Assembly (NCBI GenBank): GCA_949290575.1
Contig: CASESJ010000003.1
Location: 147,040 to 211,039 of the forward strand
DNA: 64,000 nt
Direction of reading: 5' to 3'
Source of the DNA: an uncultured Clostridia bacterium
Lineage (GTDB): Bacteria; Bacillota; Clostridia; Christensenellales; Borkfalkiaceae
This document shows positions 27,701 through 35,284 of the stretch, piece after piece. Each line of letters starts with the position of its first letter. Positions within the stretch are counted from its first letter, which is position 1. The translations under genes and the position numbers were made by a program. The notes under the pieces are model-generated. The model was not told the origin of the DNA, searched no databases, and saw only the letters and a program-made list of their open reading frames with translations.

Positions 27701-27894
27701 AGGGAGCTAAGGAGATGGCTGAGGGCAACGCCTCGCCCTCGCCCGCAGAGGGCGCGTGCAAACGCTGTCAGCTGGCGGGCAGCTGCGGCTTTGCGCTCGG
27801 ATTGGACGGCGAGGAACGCAAAAAGGCAAATGTAGATTGCCGCACGATTGCCGGCATAGTCAGAAAGCAGAGGGGGGATACGGATGGCGACTAA
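24709..27894 (+). CDS. addB: ATP-dependent helicase/nuclease subunit B
   Basis: AddB pairs with AddA to process double-strand breaks, the RecBCD role in Firmicutes. About 1060 residues. The N-terminal region (SYTAPTTGAALEKLKEI) is a degenerate helicase fold without a good Walker A, consistent with its Chi-scanning role. The C-terminal RecB-type nuclease has VIDYKTG and the iron-sulfur staple Cys in YFACPYKCFM and CKRCQLAGSCGF. The ATG is chosen over an upstream GTG because the GTG lies before the -10 element. It overlaps addA by 11 bases. Confidence 0.93.
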   Translation: MITSYTAPTTGAALEKLKEIVARNEGAGKKTVIFCEDRLTLAAERAVCAAAGGTFSSSVYTFARFLSAERGKCSNILSSQGSAMVIRKLIEQMRGELTMFKKLSSPTAAQDIYDTIALLYSSRVTPDDLSGVSAPSVVLEGKIRDLEKLYRAYSDYLEESGSMDRNRYLAILPEVILKSPAIIGAEVIFLGFQAFTHSVSECASACMEAAKNVTGLFIGGSAEVYVNEAAASFQYAAKAFGGCNVKTIKSALGAEAERMRSYIFDPDAFHLGNPPPTSAVTIFEGRDEEDEVEFIASSIIKHVFEEGVRYQAISVMLPDMSAYCPVIERVFSQYNIPYYLDKTYPLSEHPVCAFLDGYLNCARDGCTAQSLFSVVTSPLFITDAGEQGKKSGEGERRKVKDLFVNYILRLAAYRGGVRRQPDENILASLGLDAQAVKAVREPFLRSLKRIPSRGKGENFCAALRGILSDFDAQTTLKEMSAGFSETYPSLSKLSERAYESVLSVLDEAERLTLGQEMSVKEFAAVLKSGFSAAELALIPPKQDAVFVSDLLSTNNIGSRIIFAAGLTGDVPANSQDTAVLTDRDLDSLDELNIKISPKISQVNNRSRETTGLNLCAFRDKLYLTYPVRKGGEESGVSEAVLYAQALFCLPNGEKLRPVTARMAAKNANNLKYLCARPVPAIKRLVYETSPVVRSSVFRLLQDNGYGDEAAGAVESPAEGVKVTKAAALYGNSFTPTALESYFACPYKCFMLRGLKLSEREEGVMRPLDCGNFIHAVLQKVFAPAVNELQDAAAVEARAKEECRKLLASPKYSALTSDKRGQYSADALTEEAVEVCLGAFEQLRNSSFRVAEVEKTCRLVLDGGATLFGRIDRVDDCDDMVRVIDYKTGSTDNSAASYYMGLKLQLPVYLLASSEGRRAVGAYYFPAKVEYEEEHDGVFRLKGYMDGSEDVVRSSDSEVKEKQKSRYVDAYLNGRQVESALSKDDFADFLLYSSLVARQGAKEMAEGNASPSPAEGACKRCQLAGSCGFALGLDGEERKKANVDCRTIAGIVRKQRGDTDGD

Positions 27895-30800
27895 ATTCAC
27901 GGACGAACAGCTCGCGGCGATAGAGGCGCGCGGCAAAGTCATAGTTTCCGCCTCGGCAGGCTCGGGCAAGACGTCGGTAATGATAGAAAAAATCTGCCGC
28001 TACCTCATAGACGGCGGCAGTCTGGACAACGTCCTTGCAGTCACCTTTACAAAAAAGGCTGCGGGACAGATTAAGGAAAAACTGCGCTCCGCACTTATAA
28101 AAAAGCTGGCGGACTGCGACGATAATACAAGGTTGCACCTCAAAAGGGAGCTTTCCAAAATTTCTTCGGCGGATATTTCGACCATACATTCCTTCTGCGC
28201 GCGCCTCGTGCGTTCTTACTTCTATGTGCTCGGCGTGGACCGCTCGTTCGACATAATCGCCGCGGACGACGCCCTCGCGCTCACCTACAAGGAGCGCGCG
28301 GCGGACAATCTCTTCGACAAGCTGTATGAAGAGGGCGACCCCGATTTTCTTTTAGTGCTGTCCTGCCTGAGGCGCAACCGCAGCGACGACAGCATACGTC
28401 GGCTCATTTTTGAGGCGCACTCTTCAATCTGCAACGTCGTCGACTACGCCGATAAAATCAACGGCGCGGCTTCGCTCTATACAAGGGAGGGCTTTGATAA
28501 GGTCTGCGCCGAATACGCCTCTGTCATAGCCGAAAAGTGCGCGGCTCTATCGCGCTCTTTAAATGACTTCAGAGAAAATTTTGTCATTCCCGAGGGCTGC
28601 GAAAAACTCAAAGTCATAATGGACGAAATGCAGGTCTCGCTCTCGTCGGCGGGCGAAGTGCCGCTGTTTGCGGCTCTGCCTCCCCTTTCGACTGTCAGAC
28701 GCCCGTCGGCAAAGGAGCACACGCGCGAGGCTCTCGAAGAGTTCGACGCCTTCCGCACGAGAATAAAGAAGAAGTACGACGACTTAAAGAAGGACCTCTC
28801 GGACGAGCAGACCGAGTACGACCGCTTTATAGCAAGCGGTCAGCTTGCTCAAGCTTTCGGCAGGCTGGTTTTAAGGTTCGACGAGGAATATGCCGCCGTC
28901 AAGCGGGACGAGGGCAAGCTCGACTACAACGATTTAGAGCATTTTTCCCTGCGCCTTTTAAAGACGGACGAGGTGCGCGAGCAGGTCAATGCCAGATACA
29001 GGAGCGTGTACGTCGACGAATATCAGGACGTCAACCCCGTTCAGGAGCGCATACTGACGCTCGCGGGCGCGGGCGACAACTTCACCGTGGGCGACGTAAA
29101 GCAGGCTATATACGGCTTCCGCGGCAGCAAGTCGGTGTTTTTTTCCAGGAAGTACGAGAGCATGCTCTCAACCGACGGCTCGAAGAGGCTTTCTGTAAAC
29201 TTCCGCTCGTCGGGCGCGGTGATAGATTTCGTAAATAAACTCTTCGGCGATATGATGACGCCGTCCGCCTGCGGCTTTTCGTATGCAACAGACGGCTTTA
29301 TGAACGCGGGCGGCAAGTACCCCGACGGTAGCGGACTTGCAGAGCTCGTCGTCTTCGGCGAGGACGAGCGCGAGCGCGAGCAGGCGGAGGGGATTTATTC
29401 TGTCGCGGACCATGTCAGCGAGGAGGTCGGTCACACCCGCGAGAGCAGGGCGGTTCTCGACATTGTTAGAAGAGAGCTCTCGGGCAAACATTACAGCGTG
29501 GAGGAAGGGGGGCTTGTAGACACTCAGCCCGGCGATATCTGCATACTTACGCGCAAGCGCGCAGACGACAGCGCGCAGAGCATAGTGCGCGCCCTTACAG
29601 ACGCGGGCTACAGCGTGGAGAGCTCGGGCGAGAGCAACATCTTCTCCCGTCCGGAGATACGCGCACTTTTGGACATTCTGTCGCTCATAGATAATTGTCA
29701 GCAGGATATCCCCCTTTCAACGGCAATGCTCTCGCCGATAGGCGGCTTTACGCACGACGAACTCGCCGCCGTCAGAATTGCGCAGAAAAACAGCGCGGCA
29801 AAGTTGTCTTTCCGCGCATGTCTTGTCGAATACCGCAAGCACAGGACGGACGAACTTGCCTATAAGATCGGCGCGTTCTTTGCAAAGATAAACCGCTACC
29901 GCAAGCTGTCCGATATTCTCGGAGCGGCACAGCTCATAGACGCGGTCATCTCCGACTGCGGTCTGGCTGCGAGGTATGCGTCGGGCGGAGGCGGAGTGCT
30001 CGCCGCCGTGAGAAGGCTTCAGCGCGAGGCGTATTCGCCCTCGGGCGAGCTCAGGCTCAACGCCTTTTTGCAGAAACTCAAGGCTGGCGGATACAATATC
30101 GCCGCGCCTTCGTCCTCTTCGTCGGACAGCATAAAGGTGATGACGATGCACTCGTCAAAGGGTCTGGAATTCCCCGTCGTCATAATCGCGGATATCGCCT
30201 CGTCGTTTGTCGGCAGGGACTACAGCGATATGCCCTTCGACGACGACTACGGCTTCGCGCCAAAATTTTACGATATTGACAGAAAGCTGACGGCGCAGAC
30301 AATTTTAAGAAAGCTCTGCGTGCTCCGTCGCAAGCGCGAGAACATAAAGAACGAACTCAATCTCTTTTACGTCGCCTGCACGCGCGCGATGTGCAATCTG
30401 CACGTGCTCTGCAGCGCGCCCGAGGACTACGACTACACCTCGCTCTACGACGCCGACTGCTATGCAAAGCTCTTCGACGTGCGCGCTTATTCGCCCGCAT
30501 TTACCGAAGTTTCCGAGGATTTCTCCTCGGCTCAGCCCGAGCAGAAGATAGTTGCCGCGGCGGACGAAAAACTCGTGTCGGAGATGAACGCGCTCTTCAA
30601 TGCGCGCTACGGCTACGAGGCGAGCGTCTCTCTTCCCGTCAAGAGTTCGGCTTCGGGGCTTCTGAATATGGAAGAGGAAACTTTTGCGCAGAACGTGCTC
30701 TTCGACGATTTGGACGAGAGCGACGAAAAGGGCGGCGCGGAAACGGGCACGGCATATCACAAATTTTTGCAGCTGTGCGATTTTTCGCGGCGCGACGACA

Positions 30801-31228
30801 AGGCGATAGAGGAGCAGATAAAATCATTCGTCGGCAGCGGACAGATGAGCGAAGAGCAGGCAAAGCTTTTAAATGTCGGGCGGCTCAAAGATATACTTGC
30901 CATGTCGGTATTTTCGCAGCTCGACGGCGCGCTGTTATATCGCGAGCGCGAGTTTTTATGCCGTCTGCCCGCAAACGCATTTCTTCCGACGGAGGCGACG
31001 GACGACGTGCTTGTGCAGGGCGCGATAGACCTGCTCGCCGTAAGGGGCGGGGATATCTCGGTTATCGATTACAAATATTCCGCTCTTGGCGACAGCGACC
31101 TGAAAAATAAGTACACGCCCCAGCTCGAGCTGTACAAAAAGGCTGTGGCGCGCATACTCGGCAGGGAGGAAAGCTCAATTTCAGCCACTATAATAAATAT
31201 AAGAAGGTGTCGCGAAATAAACCTCTAA
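27884..31228 (+). CDS. addA: ATP-dependent helicase/nuclease subunit A
   Basis: The UvrD-like 3'-5' helicase with a C-terminal nuclease of the AddAB complex, 1114 residues. Visible motifs: Walker A SASAGSGKTS (about 24-33), motif Ia AVTFTKKAA, Walker B VDEYQDVNPVQ, motif III GDVKQAIYGFRGS, motif V VMTMHSSKGLEF, motif VI ACTRAM, and the nuclease motif VIDYKYS near the end. The start is an ATG after GGGGG inside the end of addB, so the subunits are translationally coupled. Confidence 0.96.
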   Translation: MATKFTDEQLAAIEARGKVIVSASAGSGKTSVMIEKICRYLIDGGSLDNVLAVTFTKKAAGQIKEKLRSALIKKLADCDDNTRLHLKRELSKISSADISTIHSFCARLVRSYFYVLGVDRSFDIIAADDALALTYKERAADNLFDKLYEEGDPDFLLVLSCLRRNRSDDSIRRLIFEAHSSICNVVDYADKINGAASLYTREGFDKVCAEYASVIAEKCAALSRSLNDFRENFVIPEGCEKLKVIMDEMQVSLSSAGEVPLFAALPPLSTVRRPSAKEHTREALEEFDAFRTRIKKKYDDLKKDLSDEQTEYDRFIASGQLAQAFGRLVLRFDEEYAAVKRDEGKLDYNDLEHFSLRLLKTDEVREQVNARYRSVYVDEYQDVNPVQERILTLAGAGDNFTVGDVKQAIYGFRGSKSVFFSRKYESMLSTDGSKRLSVNFRSSGAVIDFVNKLFGDMMTPSACGFSYATDGFMNAGGKYPDGSGLAELVVFGEDEREREQAEGIYSVADHVSEEVGHTRESRAVLDIVRRELSGKHYSVEEGGLVDTQPGDICILTRKRADDSAQSIVRALTDAGYSVESSGESNIFSRPEIRALLDILSLIDNCQQDIPLSTAMLSPIGGFTHDELAAVRIAQKNSAAKLSFRACLVEYRKHRTDELAYKIGAFFAKINRYRKLSDILGAAQLIDAVISDCGLAARYASGGGGVLAAVRRLQREAYSPSGELRLNAFLQKLKAGGYNIAAPSSSSSDSIKVMTMHSSKGLEFPVVIIADIASSFVGRDYSDMPFDDDYGFAPKFYDIDRKLTAQTILRKLCVLRRKRENIKNELNLFYVACTRAMCNLHVLCSAPEDYDYTSLYDADCYAKLFDVRAYSPAFTEVSEDFSSAQPEQKIVAAADEKLVSEMNALFNARYGYEASVSLPVKSSASGLLNMEEETFAQNVLFDDLDESDEKGGAETGTAYHKFLQLCDFSRRDDKAIEEQIKSFVGSGQMSEEQAKLLNVGRLKDILAMSVFSQLDGALLYREREFLCRLPANAFLPTEATDDVLVQGAIDLLAVRGGDISVIDYKYSALGDSDLKNKYTPQLELYKKAVARILGREESSISATIINIRRCREINL

Positions 31229-31248
31229 ATGCGAGTTAATTCGACAAT

Positions 31249-31283
31249 ATATCCGCCCGTTTGCACAGACGGGCGGATATAAT
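31249..31283 (+). terminator. addBA terminator
   Basis: A 12-bp stem ATATCCGCCCGT / ACGGGCGGATAT is followed by AATTTG; its right arm also creates a TATAAT (31278-31283) in front of the next gene. Confidence 0.6.
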
Positions 31284-31292
31284 TTGTATGCT

Positions 31293-31910
31293 ATGGATAA
31301 ACTCGGACAGTATTTTCGCGCGGCATACGAATACATCTCTTCACTGCCGTTCGAAAGATTAATGTTGATATCTCTCTGCTCGGCGGGCGGCGTCTTCGCG
31401 CTCGCGACGGTGCTGTGCATATTTTCCTCAAGGGTGCGCCGCGCCGATAAAAAGCCGCTTTTATACCTTCTGAACGCGTTTACGGCGGCAATGGTCGCGC
31501 TCTTTTCCATGGGCTTCGAAACAAACGCCGCGCTCTTCTTTTCCGCCCTCTTCTGGCTGGCGGGGTATCTTGTCTACGGACTTTTAACCCTGTTTACAAG
31601 GTCAAAGCCCGTAGTTACTCCTGCAAGGGTCAACGCCGTTTCCTCTCTGCCCGGCCGCCCCGCGCAGAGGGAGGAGGAATGCCTCGTTCTTCCCGCGGCA
31701 AAGAGCACCGTCAGGCTGGAGCACGCCCTCTCAATCGCGGATAAACTGCTTTTGTGTCAGCTCACGCGCACGGACAGGCAGGAGGTGGAAAAGATTAAAA
31801 CCACTCTCACGATTCTCCAGGTCAAGGGCAATCTCTCCCCTCAGGAGGGCGAAATTTTAAACGAAAATTTCAACGCCATTCTGAAATTTATGGCAAAATA
31901 CCATATATAA
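31293..31910 (+). CDS. Uncharacterised membrane protein
   Basis: Not recognised. About 205 residues: three hydrophobic segments (about 20-45, 58-78, 82-105 from MDKLGQYF) followed by a soluble, charged C-terminal half without Cys clusters. The C-terminal 80 residues look helical (EHALSIADKLLLCQLTRTDRQEVEKIKTTL) and may be a small cytoplasmic interaction domain. The start is uncertain: TTG 31284 or ATG 31293, neither with a ribosome site. It follows addA by 64 bases and is closed by a strong terminator. Confidence 0.7.
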   Translation: MDKLGQYFRAAYEYISSLPFERLMLISLCSAGGVFALATVLCIFSSRVRRADKKPLLYLLNAFTAAMVALFSMGFETNAALFFSALFWLAGYLVYGLLTLFTRSKPVVTPARVNAVSSLPGRPAQREEECLVLPAAKSTVRLEHALSIADKLLLCQLTRTDRQEVEKIKTTLTILQVKGNLSPQEGEILNENFNAILKFMAKYHI

Positions 31911-31921
31911 CAAATGCAAAA

Positions 31922-31947
31922 AGACGCGCTCGCAGCGCGTCTTTTTT
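31922..31947 (+). terminator. Terminator of the membrane protein gene
   Basis: AAGACGCGCT / AGCGCGTCTT with loop CGC is followed by TTTTATTTT. Confidence 0.88.
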
Positions 31948-31970
31948 ATTTTGCGGAACTTAAATTTTAT

Positions 31971-32011
31971 CATGGCGCAGCTCCGCGCCGCAAGCGCGGA
32001 GCTGCGCCATG
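31971..32011. repeat. 18-bp inverted repeat at a convergent junction
   Basis: Perfect arms beginning CATGGCGCAGCTCCGCGC flank CGCAA. It lies between the plus-strand terminator and the end of the minus-strand gene 32097-32540 and may be the terminator of the latter, although the T tract is poor. Confidence 0.6.
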
Positions 32012-32096
32012 AAATTTGCCATAAACAGGCAAAAGCGGCACGGCGAGCCGCACTCGCTTTTTTAAGCAATGGGTTAAAGCAGGCCGGCTGGCGCAA

Positions 32097-32540
32097 TTAT
32101 TCGCCGACGATTGCGGATAAAAACATATCCTTGGCGGCGAGTGCGGCGGGCGCGGTCGTTCTGTCGCAGAATACGGCGATATCCTTTACTCTCAGTCTGT
32201 CGAAGGGCAGTTTTCTGCCGCAGATTATCGCGCTCGTCACGCGGAAGCGGGTTAAGGCGTAGTCGTTTATCATTCCGAGGAACTTGCCCCGCTCGTCGAA
32301 GCACGCCGTGCCCGCGCGCAGAGCGTTTCTGCGCGCGGGCTTGGGGCACTCGCGCTCGTACACTATGCGCCCGTCGGAATTTATTATTTTGTCCGTGTCT
32401 ATGGCGAACTCGCGTTCGTCCTCGTCGGCGCAGACCAGAGTGCGTATGTCCGTTCCCTCGGCGAGCGCGCGCAGAATGTATCCGCTGCGCCTGCCGTCCA
32501 TTCGTTCTACTTTCATTCGGTAAAGCTCGTTGAGTGTCAT
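32097..32540 (-). CDS. Uncharacterised protein, possibly PRC-barrel-like
   Basis: 147 residues. Two similar beta-rich halves (about 16-65 and 75-130) each carry a small-residue turn and an (I/V)xxxDxI ending, which faintly recalls PRC-barrel proteins; the identification is tentative. No signal peptide or membrane segment is visible. The start is secure: ATG after GGAGATAGGAAAATT. It is divergent from ruvX, with about 200 bases between. Confidence 0.65.
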   Translation of the reverse strand: MTLNELYRMKVERMDGRRSGYILRALAEGTDIRTLVCADEDEREFAIDTDKIINSDGRIVYERECPKPARRNALRAGTACFDERGKFLGMINDYALTRFRVTSAIICGRKLPFDRLRVKDIAVFCDRTTAPAALAAKDMFLSAIVGE

Positions 32541-32661
32541 AATTTTCCTATCTCCTTTTGCTCTATCCTATTTGTCCTCAGGCGCGCACATTCCCGCGTT
32601 TAATGCATAATTTTGTCGGTTAATGGCTTTTTTGTCGGCGTGAAAGTCTGGTCGGACTTTG

Positions 32662-32690
32662 TATGAATTTTAATTTTATGAATTTTAATT
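32662..32690 (+). repeat. Tandem 14-bp repeat upstream of the ruvX promoter
   Basis: TATGAATTTTAATT occurs twice, separated by one T (32662-32675, 32677-32690), ending right before the -35. It could act as an UP element or a regulator site. Confidence 0.6.
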
Positions 32691-32717
32691 GACGGAGCTT
32701 TTCTGCCGTGTTATAAT
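32689..32717 (+). promoter_or_regulatory. ruvX promoter
   Basis: TTGACG (32689-32694), a 17-bp spacer and TATAAT (32712-32717). Confidence 0.85.
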
Positions 32718-32745
32718 TTTTTCATAAAAAGTTTCGGAGGCGTTT

Positions 32746-33171
32746 TTGGAAAGATACGTAGCATTCGATATAGGCGATAAGCGCATAGGCGTGGCGATTT
32801 CCGACCCGTTCAATACCTATGCTCTGCCGTCGGAAACTTACTTCCGCAAGGGCTTTGCCGCCGACGTCGCCGCAATAGCTAAAATTGCAAAGGACAAGGG
32901 CGCAACCACAATCGTGTGCGGTCTGCCCGTCAATTTCGACGGAAGTCAGTCTGTGCAGACGGTCAAGGCGGAGAGGTTTATCGAGGAGCTTAAAAGAGCC
33001 ACCGATATCCCCGTTGTCTGTGCGGACGAACGCTTTACCACGATGATGGCGCACGAAACTCTTATATCCGAGGGAATGAGCAGGCAAAAGCGCAAAAATT
33101 ATGTAGACGCGCTCGCCGCGGCTAACATTCTCGACGGATATCTCAATGCAAAAAATAAAAAAGGGGACTGA
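32746..33171 (+). CDS. ruvX: RuvX/YqgF family RNase H-fold nuclease
   Basis: A Holliday-junction resolvase-like nuclease, also implicated in pre-16S rRNA 5' processing. 141 residues with the RNase H-fold acidic residues in AFDIGDKRIGVAIS (D8), the ADERFTTMMA segment and YVDALAAANIL near the C terminus. The start is TTG, five bases after CGGAGG. It is followed at once by the DUF1292 gene, the usual Firmicute order (ruvX-yrzB). Confidence 0.94.
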   Translation: MERYVAFDIGDKRIGVAISDPFNTYALPSETYFRKGFAADVAAIAKIAKDKGATTIVCGLPVNFDGSQSVQTVKAERFIEELKRATDIPVVCADERFTTMMAHETLISEGMSRQKRKNYVDALAAANILDGYLNAKNKKGD

Positions 33172-33175
33172 AGTT

Positions 33176-33463
33176 ATGCAGGACAATCAAATCAACGAAG
33201 AAGAGGAAGAAATTATCGAGCTCGTCGACGACGAAGGAAAGATAATAAAGTTCAGACTGCTCGACGTAACCGAATATAAGGGAGAAAAGTACACCCTTCT
33301 GCTCGCCGCCGAGCCCAACGACGAAGTGGCGGACGACGAAGTCGTAATATTCCGTTACAACGAGGAAGAGCAGACGCTCGACCCGATAGAGGACGACAAT
33401 CTGTTGCAGGAAGTCTTTGACTTCTATCAGAACGAAGACCTCGACGAAGACGACGACAACTGA
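33176..33463 (+). CDS. DUF1292 family protein (YrzB-like)
   Basis: A small acidic protein of 95 residues conserved in Firmicutes next to ruvX; its function is unknown. The central beta-rich motif ELVDDEGKIIKFRLLDVTEYKGEKY and the DDEVVIFRYNE strand are typical. The ATG at 33176 follows GGGGACTGAAGTT; an in-frame ATG ten codons earlier would overlap ruvX and lacks a site. The IreB-family gene that often precedes ruvX is absent. Confidence 0.9.
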   Translation: MQDNQINEEEEEIIELVDDEGKIIKFRLLDVTEYKGEKYTLLLAAEPNDEVADDEVVIFRYNEEEQTLDPIEDDNLLQEVFDFYQNEDLDEDDDN

Positions 33464-33475
33464 TATTCATCTGAA

Positions 33476-33508
33476 ACAGCCCGCGCAATCTGCGCGGGCT
33501 GTTTTTTT
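33476..33508 (+). terminator. ruvX-DUF1292 terminator
   Basis: A 12-bp stem ACAGCCCGCGCA / TGCGCGGGCTGT is followed by seven T. Confidence 0.93.
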
Positions 33509-33574
33509 GTTAAATTGCATTAATTCAGTTATTGCATGCCTGTGCGGAATTTGTCAAAAAAAGTAAAATGTATA

Positions 33575-33603
33575 TTGACAAAATAATAGACATACTGTAT
33601 AAT
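33575..33603 (+). promoter_or_regulatory. Promoter of the small lipoprotein gene
   Basis: TTGACA (33575-33580), a 17-bp spacer and TATAAT (33598-33603): a perfect consensus. The 5' leader is about 130 bases. Confidence 0.9.
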
Positions 33604-33712
33604 ATTTTCAAATGCGTGAATTTGCGTTGACGGAGTTTGCGGTCTGCGCCGTGAAATGACTTATTAAGTCATAAATGCAATTAAAATTTATGTAAGGAAA
33701 AATTATTTATGG

Positions 33713-33730
33713 GCACTTATAGTGCCCAAA
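33713..33730 (+). promoter_or_regulatory. Hairpin abutting the lipoprotein ribosome site
   Basis: GGGCACT / AGTGCCC with loop TAT ends one or two bases before AAAGGAGAG, the Shine-Dalgarno site of the lipoprotein gene. It may influence mRNA stability or ribosome access. Confidence 0.6.
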
Positions 33731-33743
33731 GGAGAGATAAAAA

Positions 33744-34148
33744 ATGAAAAAAATTTTAACAGTCGTAAGCGCAACTATAGCTGCGGTTGTAATTGCAGTG
33801 CTCTTTGCTGCCTGCTCTGCGAATTATGCGGGAACGTATAAGTTCAGCTCCATGAAAATGGATATGGGCGGAGCAATTGTCGAAGTTGAAGCAGGCAAAC
33901 CTTTCCAGGGAGTTACAATTACTGAAGACTATGTAGTTCTTGAAATAAAAGATGACGAAACGTGGGTAATGACGACAAAAATGAGCTCGTCGTCAACTTC
34001 CCAGGAAGGTACGTGGACTACGAACAGCGAAGGTATAGTTCTTAAGGCTTCCGACGGTTCTGAAATTATCGGTAAACTCAGCGGCAACGTTCTCACCCTC
34101 AGCGAGAGTGAGGATGGTATGACGATGACCATCAATTTAAAGAAATAA
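33744..34148 (+). CDS. Small lipoprotein, uncharacterised
   Basis: 134 residues with a lipoprotein signal (MKKILTVVSATIAAVVIAV, lipobox LFAAC). The mature part starts SANYAGTYKFSSM and is a small beta-rich domain with GTWTTNSEGIVLKASDG and GNVLTLSESEDGMTMTI, the look of lipocalin-like extracytoplasmic domains common in Clostridia; ligand unknown. The perfect consensus promoter suggests high expression. The ATG follows AAAGGAGAGATAAAAA. It has its own terminator. Confidence 0.85.
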   Translation: MKKILTVVSATIAAVVIAVLFAACSANYAGTYKFSSMKMDMGGAIVEVEAGKPFQGVTITEDYVVLEIKDDETWVMTTKMSSSSTSQEGTWTTNSEGIVLKASDGSEIIGKLSGNVLTLSESEDGMTMTINLKK

Positions 34149-34164
34149 CAGGTTTTTAAAAACA

Positions 34165-34197
34165 AAGCGCGGAACTGCGGTTCCGCGCTTATTTTTA
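34165..34197 (+). terminator. Small lipoprotein terminator
   Basis: A 10-bp stem AAGCGCGGAA / TTCCGCGCTT is followed by ATTTTTATTTG. Confidence 0.85.
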
Positions 34198-34295
34198 TTT
34201 GTTGATGTATAAGCTTAAAACAGATGTTAAATTTATTTTTTCAATCATAAACAGCAATTTTAATGATATTAATGCTTTTTCGGGCTGTTTTTTGC

Positions 34296-34324
34296 TTTAC
34301 AACTATTATAAATTCTGCTAAAAT
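34296..34324 (+). promoter_or_regulatory. rpsB promoter
   Basis: TTTACA (34296-34301), a 17-bp spacer and TAAAAT (34319-34324). Confidence 0.7.
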
Positions 34325-34346
34325 ATCAAAGCTATAAAAATTCACA

Positions 34347-34425
34347 CCCGCAAGGCTGGCGACCCGTGGCGGAAAAATTCTTTTTCAGTTCCGCAATAAT
34401 CGCCGCAAAAAACTGTGCTTGCGGG
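34347..34425 (+). ncRNA. Structured rpsB leader, probable S2 autoregulatory RNA
   Basis: Three nested helices can form: CCCGCAAG (34347-34354) with CTTGCGGG (34418-34425), GGCGA (34358-34362) with TCGCC (34400-34404), and GCGGAA (34369-34374) with TTCCGC (34389-34394). The outer helix ends next to the ribosome site. Position and shape suggest translational feedback by S2; no sequence-level match to a known leader was tested. Confidence 0.55.
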
Positions 34426-34447
34426 GAGGTTTAACGGAGGAATTAAA

Positions 34448-35215
34448 ATGGCAGTTATCACTATGAAACAGCTCCTCGAAGCAGGCGTTCACTTCGGTCA
34501 TCAGACCAGAAAGTGGAACCCCAAGATGAGCAAGTACATCTATGCGGCACGCAACGACATTCACATCATCGACCTTCAGCTCACCGTCGGTCTCGTCGAA
34601 GAGGCATACAAGTTCGTGGTCGAAACCGTAAAGGAAGGCAAGACCATTCTCTTTGTCGGCACGAAGAAGCAGGCTCAGGACGCCATCAAGGAAGAGGCTG
34701 AGCGTTGCGGCATGTACTATGTAAATTCCCGTTGGCTGGGCGGCACGCTCACCAACTTCAAGACCATCCGTTCGAGAATTGACAGAATGGTCAAGCTCGA
34801 AAAGATGGAAGAGAGCGGCGAATTCGACCTTCTTCCCAAGAAGGAAGTCGCAAAGCTCAAGGAAGAGATGGAAAAGCTTCAGACCAACCTCGGCGGCATC
34901 AGAAACATGACCAAGATGCCCGGCGCAATGTTCATCGTTGACCCTCATAACGAAGACATCGCTGTATCCGAAGCCCGCAAGCTCAATATTCCCATCGTGG
35001 CTATCACCGATACCAACTGCGACCCCGACCTCATCGACTACGTCATTCCCGGCAACGACGACGCAATCCGCGCAATCAAGCTCATTGCAGGCGTAATGGC
35101 AAATGCCGTAATAGAGGCTAACCAGGGCGAAACTCCCGTAGTTGAAGAGATGGCTGCGGCAGACGGCGAAGAAGAGCCCTCTTCTATCGAAGAAGTTGTC
35201 GCAAACGAAGAGTAA
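34448..35215 (+). CDS. rpsB: 30S ribosomal protein S2
   Basis: A small-subunit protein near the mRNA exit region that joins late in assembly. 255 residues with the N-terminal signature [45 protein letters not shown] and the C-terminal [10 protein letters not shown]. It carries a Glu-rich tail. The start is the ATG before AVITMKQ, after ACGGAGGAATTAAA. It is cotranscribed with tsf, the standard arrangement. Confidence 0.98.
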   Translation: MAVITMKQLLEAGVHFGHQTRKWNPKMSKYIYAARNDIHIIDLQLTVGLVEEAYKFVVETVKEGKTILFVGTKKQAQDAIKEEAERCGMYYVNSRWLGGTLTNFKTIRSRIDRMVKLEKMEESGEFDLLPKKEVAKLKEEMEKLQTNLGGIRNMTKMPGAMFIVDPHNEDIAVSEARKLNIPIVAITDTNCDPDLIDYVIPGNDDAIRAIKLIAGVMANAVIEANQGETPVVEEMAAADGEEEPSSIEEVVANEE

Positions 35216-35284
35216 TTTTCTGCGGCAGACAAAAGTAACATCCGCGGGCGACCGCAATAAATAAAATAAATCAGGAGAATGACA

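Noticed and set aside
31278..31283. TATAAT in front of the membrane protein gene at 31293 as a leaderless promoter
   Set aside because: The -10 is part of the addA terminator palindrome and no -35 is present, so it may be coincidental; not counted among the leaderless examples.
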